From Scilla litardierei (taxonomy: Eukaryota; Streptophyta; Magnoliopsida; Asparagales; Asparagaceae), in NCBI GenBank assembly GCA_030789695.1, contig CM061141.1, positions 193,389,689 through 193,453,688 of the forward strand: a stretch of DNA of 64,000 bases, written 5' to 3'. A program made the translations under genes and the position numbers. A model generated the notes under the pieces. It saw only the letters and a program-made list of their open reading frames with translations. It made no database searches and was not told the origin of the DNA. Within the stretch, counting starts at the first letter, position 1; each line of letters starts with the position of its first letter. Positions 54,665 to 64,000 of this stretch are shown here, piece by piece.

Positions 54665-55961
54665 ACCCTATATTCTTTCACTTCTTCTCTGACTTTTCCT
54701 AGCCGACCTTCTTCCCCAATCATCTCCCATCTTCCTCTTGCCTTTCCACCTCCTCCCGTGCTCCCTCTCACCCCCCTTTACACCGGCAACCACCCTACAA
54801 GCCGTCGGCCGACTCTAAAACCCTCCAATTCTCCTTTTGCTCCAGTTTTTCCCCTTCATTCTCCCATCTCCCGATCCGTTATATCTCAGCCGCCAGCAAA
54901 TCTCTTCAGCCGTAGTTTACCCTGGATCGTTCTTCCGTTGCCGTGCTAGATCAGATTTGGCGACGGCAATCTGGATACGTCGAGATCCTCTCCTACCTAC
55001 AGATTCGTAGGCGTCTTTGATCGTCGTTTCTTCCGCTTCATATATGGTTAGTGAGCTACCCTTAATCTTTCCATAACCCACACTATAAATTTAGAAAACC
55101 TAATAAAAATAGATTACTAGACGTTGTAGGATTCCACTACAAATCCGGATTAGATCATCCAATTCTGATTTTCTGTTTTGCCATAACAGTGACCCATCCC
55201 CGTAGAATAGCGATTTTTGAGACGACTCTCGTCGATCAACAACCTCGGTACCAGGCAAGTGAAACTTGCCAACCTTGTTTTAGGCCATGCTTTAGGCCAT
55301 TTCCCTTGCTTTTAGCGTAAAAGAGACTAGACCGTGAAATGATAGCGGTCTAGGCGCAATTTCAAGTTCTAGCTTGACAACGAAGCTAGAACTGCCTGTT
55401 GTCATGTCATTTCATGCATTTGCATTTTTACATGTCATCTGATTTGCATGTTGCATCGTAGCACACGCTATAAAATACTTGTACAATCCTTGTTTCCGGC
55501 TAGGCACCTACTATGCGGGCATAACCATCGCCATACTTGTTAAAAACACTTCCTGGCTCGTGATCCAGAAGCGGGCCACATGTGTTGGTTAAAAACCAAA
55601 GCCCGATACACGTGGAGGGGTAGGGATAAGCGATCACTTGAGCGTAAGAGTTGGCCCGTACAGCCTCTCTAGCCAAAAGGCGTAATCTCTGTGCACGACG
55701 TGCTACTAGACTAGGACATTCCTTGTGAATGTTTACTTGTTTCCATGTCATGTTATTTGTTTCCATGCCATGTTCTTATCTGCCATGCTATCATATATGC
55801 CATGTCATAACTGCTGTTTACTTTACTTGCTGCACTCATTATATAAATGTCATGTCATACCATACTTTAGAATTGCCAGGTTGCTTTTACTTTTCTACTT
55901 GTTTCCTTGCACAAAGTCTTGTAGACTTTGCTGACATGTGCCCCTTCTCTTTGGGTGTCGT

Positions 55962-56069
55962 ATGTTAGTTGCTGAGCCTGAGTCCGTAGTTGAGGGCGAC
56001 GAGTTCGTGGAGTTCGTGCCTGATTCCACAGTTGACGTTGAGTACGAGGACACTGGTGACCAGTCTTAG
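55962..56069 (+). CDS. conserved acidic micro-ORF in LTR leader (35 aa)
   Basis: MLVAEPESVVEGDEF... ending EDTGDQS, 35 codons, TAG stop. The homologue in LTR L has the same length and stop; differences are scattered substitutions. Further details under 2017-2124. Confidence 0.5.
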   Translation: MLVAEPESVVEGDEFVEFVPDSTVDVEYEDTGDQS

Positions 56070-56400
56070 TTTCCTCCGCAGTTCTTGTTAGTTTTTGGTA
56101 GCTTGTCGGTGAGTAGCACCATCTTGTTAGTTTCTTTCCTTGTTGGCCATGATGGGCCTCTTTAGACTTTTTGTGCCTGGTGTCTTTTCTGGTGGTTGTT
56201 GAACTTTTTTTGGACTTTTGAGATTAATAATTTATTATTTGTCTCTTTCTATTATTCTTGTCTTTGTTCCGTTTCACATTACAGTGATCTGTGTGGTATT
56301 TCTTGACGCTTTACAGGCTGGAGCCTCACAGCTCCCAGCCTGAGCGGGCCTCGTCACGCCTCACGTCCATTTTAGGGAAGCGGGTCGTGACAGGTTTTGT

Positions 56401-56416
56401 TGGTGGCCCATGCAGG
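56401..56416 (+). other. PBS of E2
   Basis: TGGTGGCCCATGCAGG after spacer GGTTTTGT. Confidence 0.75.
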
Positions 56417-56541
56417 TCCATCCCACTCTGTAACTGTGACTTAATCGGAATAAAGATAAGAATTATAGAATTGCCGATAAATAATTTTGACACCCGATTC
56501 ATAGGCTAAAAGTCTGATTATTTCGTTTTCTATGTCATTAG

Positions 56542-57673
56542 ATGGCAGGAAGACGGAATACCCGAGCTGCTAGTGGTGTGCCCCCTCGTGTCGAGGAGCC
56601 GGACCGAGAGACCACCAACGGGGAGATTATGCGGATGATGCATCAGATGATGCAGGTGCAGCATGGCATGCTTTAGAATGCCCGGAATGTTTCGACTGCT
56701 CGAGCAGCGCAGCCAGTCCAAAATGTCCCTCGCTCCGAGCCAGGAGCGAAGCAATTTCGGGAGCTGGGCCCCACTTACTTTGATGGGACCGAAGGACCTC
56801 TAGCTGCTGATGAGTGGATCAGGAATATGGAGGACAACCTGAAGATGTCGAAGGTCGACCCGGCTGGATGGGTTGACTTGGCGAAGAGGAAGCTTAGACA
56901 TAATGCTCGGAACTGGTGGGATGCTGAGGATGAGATGCTGGAGGAGCCGATATCTTGGGCTACTTTCAAGTCCATATTCGAGGAGGAGTACTTTCCGAAG
57001 GCTGCCAGGAGGGAGATGGCGCAGCGCTTCATCGACCTGAAGCAGGGGAGCATGACGGTGGACCAGTACCACCAGGAGTTCACCAGGCTGAGCCGTTTCG
57101 CACCGAAGATGGTGCAGGATGCTGATGAGAGGGCCCAGTGGTTTCTACAGGGGCTCTCTTTGGATCTTCAGAGCCTTGTGTCTTCTTCTGATTTGGAGTC
57201 CTATCAGAAGGTTCTGATTGCAGCGAGGAGGCAGGAGCAGATTATGAACCAGAAGAGAGGATGCGCTTCTGGAGCTGGGAAGAGGACTGTGGAGCAGGCC
57301 AGGGCAGTGATGAGACCAGGGTTCAGGCCCAATCAGCCGGTACAGTTCAAAAGGCCAGGAGGACCTCCTACTCCGAAGACTTGCCTTTTCTGTGGCAAGA
57401 TTGTGCATGTCAAGGATCAATGCCGGAAGATGTTGGGATAGTGCTTGGTTTGTGGTGATCCAGCGCATGTTATGAGGGACTGCCCGAAGTCCAAGCAGCC
57501 TTGGAAGGGACCAGTTGCAGCTCAGCGATTGCAGCAGAGGGCACCTGTACATGCTGGACGTGGAGCGCCTCTCGTTCCACAGAAGCAGGCCTTTCAGCAG
57601 GCCATGCAACTGAGGAGGCAGGCTTTCCTGATGACCGCAGTTGAGACTGAGGCTGTGGATGAGGTTATTGCAG
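56542..57673 (+). pseudogene. E2 gag with two in-frame stops
   Basis: ATG 56542 (MAGRRNTRAASGVPPR). One frame to the splice donor, with TAG near 56674 and TAG 57439-57441 between the knuckles CLFCGKIVHVKDQC and CLVCGDPAHVMRDC (CAG in the other copies). Capsid region WIRNMEDNLKMSKVDPAG, NWWDAEDEML, YFPKAARREMAQRF. The best preserved Gag of the family here. Confidence 0.92.
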
Positions 57674-57784
57674 GTAACCCTCGGTCTAGTTGTTTCTTTT
57701 CTTAGTTAGTCTTGTTTGTTGGAATTTGTTGGGCTGCTTGTTATGTTTGCTAGAATAGGATTTGATTGTTAGATTGCTTGTTAG
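57674..57784 (+). other. E2 intron 1, gag/PR junction (111 bp)
   Basis: ATTGCAG|GTAACCCTC...GCTTGTTAG|GTGTGATT; T-rich with a candidate branch word TTGATTG near 57762. Unspliced reading stops at 57705, so unspliced RNA would give Gag only and spliced RNA Gag-Pol. Confidence 0.78.
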
Positions 57785-60204
57785 GTGTGATTTTGGTTTG
57801 CACATTTCCTGCACGAGTCCTCTTCGACTCTGGTGCATCGATGTGCATTATTTTCCGGAGCTTCGTGGACAAGCATTCCTTGTCGACTTCCCCTCATCCC
57901 ATGAGTTGGGATATCGTTACAGGAAATGGCGTGATCTCAGTGCATCGTAGTTGCAATTCTTGCCCTTTGGTGGTCTGTGGACATGAGCTTTACGCTGATT
58001 TCATCGTCCACGACATCATCAATTATGATGCCATCCTTGGGATGGACTGGCTTGGGAGTTTATACTCCACGATCGATTTTCGAAGGAAGAAGGTGGTGTT
58101 CGAGATTCCAGGCCATCCGGTATTCGAGTTCAGCCGTGGCAGCAGTTCGCTTGGTCCGGTCAGGTTTCGGGCCAAGTCGGTGGAGATCGTTGCTATGCAG
58201 ATGGAGCAGTGTAGACCAGCCGTGGTGCAAGAATTCGACGACGTCTTCCCCGAGTAGATGTCTGGACTTCCGCCCGATCGAGCTCTCGAGTTTTCGATCG
58301 ATCTTATTCCGGGAGCGCAGCCTATCTCGAAGGCACCCTATCGCATGGCACCAGCAGAATTGGAAGAATTGCAGAAGCAGCTAGATGAACTTCTTCAGAA
58401 GGGTTACATTCATCCCAGTGTGTCTCCGTGGGGAGCACCGGTCTTACTGGTGAAGAAGAAGGACGGTTCGTGTCGCATGTGTGTGGACTACCGGGAGTTG
58501 AATGCGGTGACCGTCAAGAATCGATATCCGTTGCCCCGTATAGATGACCTCTTTGATCAGCTTGGAGGATCGAGGGTATTCTCTAAGTTGGATCTGAGGA
58601 GTGGTTATCATCAGTTGAAGGTGAGGAAGGAAGATGTTCCGAAGACAGCATTCAGGACGAGGTATGGACACTACGAGTTCGTGGTTATGCCCTTCGGTGT
58701 AATCAATGCGCCCGCAGTTTTTATGAACCTGATGAATCTGATCTTCTATGACTTTTTAGACAAATTTGTCGTTATTTTCATTGATGACATTCTGATCTAC
58801 TCAAAGTCAGAGGAGGATCATGCATCGCACTTGAGGGCAGTGTTGGAGATCTTGAGGAAGCATCGGTTGTATGCTAAGTATTCCAAGTGCGAGTTTTGGC
58901 TGGACAGAGTTGCTTTTCTCGGGCATGTGGTGTCAGGAGATGGTATTTCAGTGGACCCCGAGAAGATCAAGGCTATCAGGGAGTGGCCTGTTCCGCAGTC
59001 AGCATCTGAGATCAGGAGTTTCCTTGGATTGGCTGGTTATTACTGGCGGTTCATTAAGGACTTCTCCCGTATTGCCGAGCCGATGACCAGACTGACGTGG
59101 AAGGATGTACCATTTGTTTGGTCTGATGGCTGTGAGGAGGCTTTTGGTGTTCTGAAGGAGAGACTGACGACTGCCCATGTTCTTGTTGTGCCTGACTGGA
59201 GTGGAGGATTCGAGATCTTTTGCGATGCTTCCGCTAAGGGTCTCGGTTGTGTATTGCATCAGCATGGGCACGTGGTAGCGTATGCTTCTCGTCAGCTTAA
59301 GACCCATGAGAAGAATTAATCGACGCACGACTTGGAGTTGGCAGCAGTCGTGTTTGCGCTGAAGATTTGGAGGCACTACCTGCTGAGTGAGAAGGTGAAG
59401 ATCTTCACCGATCACAAAAGCTTGAAGTACATTTTTACTCAGAAGGAGCTCAACATGCGACAGCGTCGGTGGTTGGAGCTCATGGCAGATTATGAGATCG
59501 ATCTGCAGTATCACCCTGGCAAGGTGAATGTGGTTCCGGATGCGCTGAGTAGTCTTCCGGCAGTGATGTTGTTGACTTTGCAGTGGAGATTGCAGCAAGA
59601 TTTTTGCGAGTCTGATATTGAGATTATTCTTCCTGGAGAGGCCTCTTCGTTGATGTGTATGCAGATACAGTCGACGATCGTGGATAGGATCAAGGCTGGA
59701 CAGGCTGGAGACCCGAAGTTGGTGAAGATACGGGAGCATGTGGAAGCCGGTCTGCGGACTGACTTCTTGATTCATGAGGATGGCTCGCTAAGGTATGGAG
59801 CCAGGTTGTGTGTGCCAGCTGGAGACATCAGAGAGGAGTTGTTGGTTGAGGCACACAGTTCGCCGTATTCTGTGCATCCTGGTGGTACCAAGATGTATAA
59901 GGATCTTCGCTTGAACTATTGGTGGCATGGTATGAAGAGGAGTGTGGCTCGGAGTGTAGCCAAGTGTCTGGTTTGCCAGTAGGTAAAGGCGGAGCATCAG
60001 CGTACGGCAGGGTTGCTACAACCGCTTCCGATTCCGGAGTGGAAGTGGCAACACATCACTATGGACTTTGTGACTGGACTGCCTCGGAGTCTGAAGCAGA
60101 ATGACGTGATTTGGGTGATCGTGGACCGATTAACCAAATCCGCGCACTTTATACCTTTCTGAGTATGACAGTCCACTGAGACGCTAGCGAGGAGATATAT
60201 GGAG
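57785..60204 (+). pseudogene. E2 PR, RT, RNaseH and integrase N-terminal part
   Basis: One frame throughout. PR keeps LFDSGASMCII. RT 58258-59000: [56 protein letters not shown] (about 58775-58795). RNase[33 protein letters not shown]. Integrase zinc: [24 protein letters not shown]; core [10 protein letters not shown]. Stops at 58255-58257 (TAG), 59317-59319 (TAA; Tyr in E1), 59980-59982 (TAG; CAG in E1) and near 60162 (TGA; CGA in E1). Motifs intact but translation broken. Confidence 0.94.
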
Positions 60205-60276
60205 GTAAACCCCTTTTACTTTCCATTTCCATTTCCTTTCCCTAGTTTAGATAGTGATGTAACATGAATCGTGCAG
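60205..60276 (+). other. E2 intron 2, within integrase (72 bp)
   Basis: ATGGAG|GTAAACCCC...CGTGCAG|GAGATC, phase 0, pyrimidine-rich body, in-frame TGA before the acceptor. Same place as E1 52929-52997. Confidence 0.75.
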
Positions 60277-60688
60277 GAGATCGTGCAACTTCACGGAGTC
60301 CCTGTGAGTATCGTGTCGGACAGAGACACGAGGTTCACGTCTCAGTTCTGGCAGAGTCTGCAGAAGAGTTTGGGTACGAGTCTGAGTTTCAGCACGGTGT
60401 ACCATCCGCAGACAGATGGCCAGTCTGAGAGGATGATTCAGATCTTGGAGGACATGCTGAGGGCGTGCATGTTGGACTTCAAGGGATCTTGGGAAGATCA
60501 TCTCCACCATGTTGAGTTTGCCTACAATAACAGCTACCAGGCGAGTATTGGCATGGCACCTTTCGCCGTGCTATATGGGAAGAAATGTCGATCGCCACTG
60601 AGCTGGGATGACATTGGAGACAGGGAGCTGTTAGGACCTGAGATGATCGTGGAGGCAGTGGATGTTGTGAGGAACATCCGGGAGAAGC
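60277..60688 (+). pseudogene. E2 integrase core, cut by the E3 LTR
   Basis: [32 protein letters not shown] and [15 protein letters not shown] are open up to NIREK. E1 continues [12 protein letters not shown]; in E2 this is displaced by the LTR at 60689. Confidence 0.92.
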
Positions 60689-63600
60689 TGTAATGACCGC
60701 TTTTCGATCATATCTTCTTCGTGCACGTGCTTTTGACCGTGCACGTATTTATTTTAGACCTTGTTTGTGTTTGAACACTATGGTGTGATATGTCGTTGTG
60801 ACTCTCTCGGAGAGTATTAAATTGTAGCCCTAATTGGGAACGTCATTTCATGAGTTGTTCTCCCACGATTTGATCTTGTTTGATGAGATGTCGCGATTTT
60901 CACTTTTGTCGTGAGGCCTTGTTATTTTTAGTTTCGCCTCTCGTCGCCAAACTGGTGATCAGTCTTCTTAGTCTCGGTTCTCTCGTCGACACGATCATTC
61001 CGGCATTTTCATTATAATTTTCCGACGCCGTTTAGTTGGCCTTCCTCTCGAATCACTTTCAATTTGTTATTACCCTAGAAAATCCCCAACTCAATCCCTA
61101 ATTAATTTAACCCATTAATTATCAATACTATCAAATAAGAATTCAAATTTATTATTCCTCTTAATCACTAGCCCTTACTTAACTTAGACCCCACATCTAC
61201 TGCCATCTTCAAACCGTTGGGCTAGCTAATATGTAACTCTAGGTTAGGATTCTACAGTGGCCTATATGAAAATATCTTTGAATCTATAGTGATTCACGTG
61301 TTGCTCCTCTATTTTTCCGCATACAACTCATTTTGTGTGATGCTGGGCCCTTGGGCCTACTCACCTGCCAATTTTTGAACCCCACACAAAAAGATATTTG
61401 AATTAAAAACCTTTGGACCCCGCACCTCATCTTTTAAGAAACCTAGGTTACGTTTTCTCAGCAACACAAAATCGCCGTCGCCCACGTTTTCTTCCTGCAC
61501 GCGACGAAACCCCACGGTGCTGCATGTCATCCCTTCGCGCAAACGCCAAGCCCTCATCTTCGACTTCTTTCCGACCTCCGGCCATCCCCGCGTCGTCGAC
61601 CTCCCCTGGCGACTCCGTGCCTAAGCTCTGCCGGTTCTCCCGCCGCGCAGCGGGCTGCAGCTCCTTGTAGCAGCCGTCAGCGCCGACAAGCCCAGCTGTG
61701 ATGCCCTAGCCCCGCCATGATCTCCGCCCCTTGCCGCTGAATCTCGCAGCAACCCACGATCACCCCCAAACAAACCGTTTCCGGCGTTCTCCGGCCAAGC
61801 GCCGCCACCGACGAGCCTCTCTCACCCCCTGACCTTGCCGTCGGTGCCCCCTCGCTCTCCCACCTGCAACCAACGAGGAAGGCAGAGCTGTTTAAGGTTA
61901 GTTGTTTATTTGTTTAGGATAGCCCTCATTAGTTAGGGCTATAGATATTATGATTGTTATACTAGTGGTCGTTATATGTTATGATCAATGAGAGTTAACT
62001 GTGCATCACATTAATTGTTAAGGTAGAGGCTATAGAAATATATATTAGGAATTAGACTTGTATATATATATAGTTACTTGTATTGGGTTTTAGTAAACTG
62101 TGTGTATATGTGAAAACCATGCTCAAGATCAATTAGTCTTTTAATGTTACATGTTAAGTTAGATATTTATGGCAGAACTTATATTTTTAAGTATTGGTAT
62201 AAGTTATTAATGATATCGGTGGATGTTTAACCTGGTGTTACTTGTGGTATATCCTTGTACTAGCATCTTAGCACTATTAGCAGGTCTCTAACATTATGAG
62301 TGATGTGTCACCCATCTTAGGATAGCAAACTTAATTAAATTAGCCAATAGACGTTCTAAGGCTATTTAAGAATGCTAGTCTGTAATTACGAACTCATCTG
62401 TGCACGTATCTTTTGCCAGAGAACCCGTCATTCTGTACCAATCGTGAAACCGGAATCCTACCCCTGACGTCGCTACCCGACGTCAGAATAGCTCTCGCGT
62501 CGTGTTGAGGTAAGATCTGCACCGTAGGAACCCCAACCATCGCATGTTAATTCAAGATTAAAATCAATTATTTTTACTATTTTGTAACTCACTAATCCAA
62601 CTTAATAATACGGGACTGTAGGCTGGTTGTTGGACTGAGCGTGGGAGCTCTGGTCGTTGTGAATCTGTGATTGGACTTTGAGAATTGGGTTTCCAGCACG
62701 TATGTCAGGCAAGTGAAACTTGCCACTTAGTGTTTTTAGGCCATGCCTTAGGCCATTTGCTTGTTGTAGCGTAAAAGAGACTAGACAGTGAAATGATAGC
62801 TGCCTAGACGCCTATTTGATCTAGTTTGACAACGAAACTAGATCTGTCACCTCAATTGATCTAGCTTGACAACGAAGCTAGATCCAACCCCTTTAATTTG
62901 TTGTTCATGCATATTAAACTGCCATGTTTAATTCCTTGTCTGTACGCCTTACTACATGCCATCCATGTTGAATGTCGCATTCGTAGCACATGCTATAATA
63001 CTTGTGTTTCCTGGCTCGTGTTCCAGAAGCGGGCCACGTGTGTTGGTTGATAGCCAATGCCCGATCTACTTTTTTCCGGCTAGGCACCTGCGTTGCTGGC
63101 ATAACCCTACGCCATACGTGTTAAAAACACTTCCTGGCTCGTGATCCAGAAGCGAGCATTCCGTGTTCGGGGGTAATGCCCTGGCTCGATACACGTGGAG
63201 GGGTAGGGATAAGCGGTCACCTGAGCTTACGAGTTGGCTCGATCAGCCACTCTAGCCAGAAGACGAAATCTCTGTGCACAACTTGTTTACTTGACGTGTT
63301 TACTTGACGTGACTTACTTGACTTGTACTTGTCCGTGTTTATGCTTGTAAAACTTGTCATCTGTGCCATACTTGTTACTTGCACTTTACCTTACTTGTTG
63401 CTTCCATACTATACTTGCCATGCTATGCATCATACTATAACTGCTAGGTTGTTAGTTTACTTTCCCTTTGGTTTCCTTGCCCAAGTCTTTTTAGACTTGT
63501 TGACATGTGCCCCTTGCTCTTTTGGGTGTCACATGTTAGACCTTGAGCCAGAGACTGTTGCTGAGTACGTGGTAGTTGCTGACGCTGAGCCTGAGTCCAT

Positions 63601-63973
63601 GTCTGCCCAGGAGGAGTTTTGCGGACATCGGTGACCCTTGCTGAGCTCCCTTTTGTTTTAGGATTTCTGTTAGTTGTCGGTGCGTAGCACCTTTACTTTG
63701 TACGTTGTACTTTTGTTGGCCATGTTTGGGCCTTTAGACTCTTTTTCCTTTTAGCCTGGTGGCTTTTCTGCGATGTTGGAGTTTATTATCATGGATATTC
63801 TGACATTTTCCCTTTTGTCTCATTTCCTTATTATTATCTTGTTTCGTTTCGTGTTGCAAGGACCTGCAGTTTAAAGTTGATTGACGCTTATCGGACTTGC
63901 AGCTTTGCAGCTTCAAGTCTGAGCGGACCTTCTCACACCTCGCCTCCACATTTTTGGGAAGCGGGGCGTGACA
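60689..63973 (+). repeat. 5' LTR of E3 (3285 bp)
   Basis: TGTAATGACCGC...GGCGTGACA. From about 62700 it is homologous to the E2 LTR ('caggcaagtgaaacttgcc', 'cctggctcgtgatccagaagcg', 'gtggaggggtagggataag'); the first 2 kb is different and lacks the palindrome array. Region 61440-61880 is GC-rich with no gene. Segment 62815-62885 has a duplicated word (agcttgacaacgaagctagatc), and 'cctggctcgtg.tccagaagcg' occurs twice (63010, 63133). Confidence 0.9.
63533..63634 (+). CDS. conserved acidic micro-ORF in LTR leader (33 aa)
   Basis: MLDLEPETVAEYVVVADAEP..., 33 codons to TGA. Same position after the 'gacatgtgccccttgctctttt' leader word as in the other two LTRs; sequence diverged but still acidic. 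A longer reading from 63323 is possible but lacks counterparts. Confidence 0.45.
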   Translation: MLDLEPETVAEYVVVADAEPESMSAQEEFCGHR

Positions 63974-64000
63974 GGTTTTATTGGTGGCCCATGCAGGTCC
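63974..64000 (+). mobile_element. start of chromovirus E3 internal region (PBS)
   Basis: Spacer GGTTTTAT and PBS TGGTGGCCCATGCAGG (63982-63997), then the window ends. Gag of E3 should follow. Confidence 0.85.

Larger units (their letters stand above)
53821..56392 (+). repeat. 5' LTR of E2 (2572 bp)
   Basis: TGTAACGACTGG...GTCGTGACA, followed by spacer and PBS of E2. Same type as LTR L, with array, TATTTAAA and micro-ORF. The 5 bases before it (agagt) are the predicted target duplication in E1. Confidence 0.92.
56393..60688 (+). mobile_element. chromovirus E2 internal region, interrupted in integrase
   Basis: With LTR 53821-56392 this is element E2. Internal order: PBS, gag, intron 1, PR, RT, RNaseH, integrase with intron 2; then LTR 60689 of E3 interrupts at NIREK. 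Predicted target duplication GAAGC (60684-60688). Confidence 0.92.

Noticed and set aside
61413..61670. 85-codon ORF in LTR 60689-63973
   Set aside because: It lies in GC-rich U3 sequence with no counterpart in other LTRs and no recognisable domain.

Overview
This is a stretch of nuclear DNA from a flowering plant with a repeat-rich genome. Nearly all of it is nested LTR retrotransposons. I found no host gene, tRNA or rRNA gene. The plant origin rests on Ty3/gypsy chromovirus (Tekay/Del-like) and Athila/Tat-type elements, a Sirevirus-like Ty1/copia element with an extra 3' ORF, PBS sites matching plant initiator tRNA-Met and tRNA-Asp, and GT-AG introns. Almost every coding region is broken, often by CAG-to-TAG stops, as expected in old methylated heterochromatin. 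The species cannot be named.

Layout. 1-4229 (minus): 5' part of chromovirus 'L' (PR exon, intron, gag, PBS, 2.55-kb LTR), inserted in 'T1'. 4230-12639 (minus): T1, an Athila/Tat element with gag-PR but no RT/integrase, an internal palindrome array with TATA box, an Athila-ORF1-like gene, a 3' region holding two (TA)n-flanked foldback MITEs, and a stub of its 5' LTR. 12640-30027 (plus): 'T2', which shares LTR and 3' noncoding sequence with T1 but carries a different single-zinc-knuckle ORF; its 5' LTR is split by a complete 11.5-kb Sirevirus-like element (12933-24459, TSD GCGGG). 30028-38849 (plus): 5'-truncated Athila with decayed pol, internal array, env-position remnant and 3' LTR. 38850-39197: unassigned. 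39198-49240: chromovirus LTRs of one family in opposing orientations (element 'X' minus, with LTR pieces B and C inside). 49241-64000 (plus): three same-strand chromoviruses, each interrupted near its 3' end by the 5' LTR of the next (E1, E2, then E3 starting at the window edge), consistent with serial nesting.

Main observations. (1) The Sirevirus-like LTR and the chromovirus LTRs share a U3 cassette of about 0.65 kb containing five hairpin palindromes. Centre-to-centre spacings are 114/114/109/115 in copia and 113/114/109/115-116 in the two gypsy LTRs, with alignable sequence between units. That implies exchange of a promoter module between superfamilies. (2) Every family with an extra downstream ORF also carries palindromes inside the element upstream of that ORF, in two families followed by a TATA-like box, suggesting an internal promoter. 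(3) The chromoviruses have two conserved GT-AG introns, one at the gag/PR junction and one in integrase; splicing would control Gag versus Gag-Pol. (4) The chromovirus LTRs conserve a 33-35 codon acidic micro-ORF in the leader.
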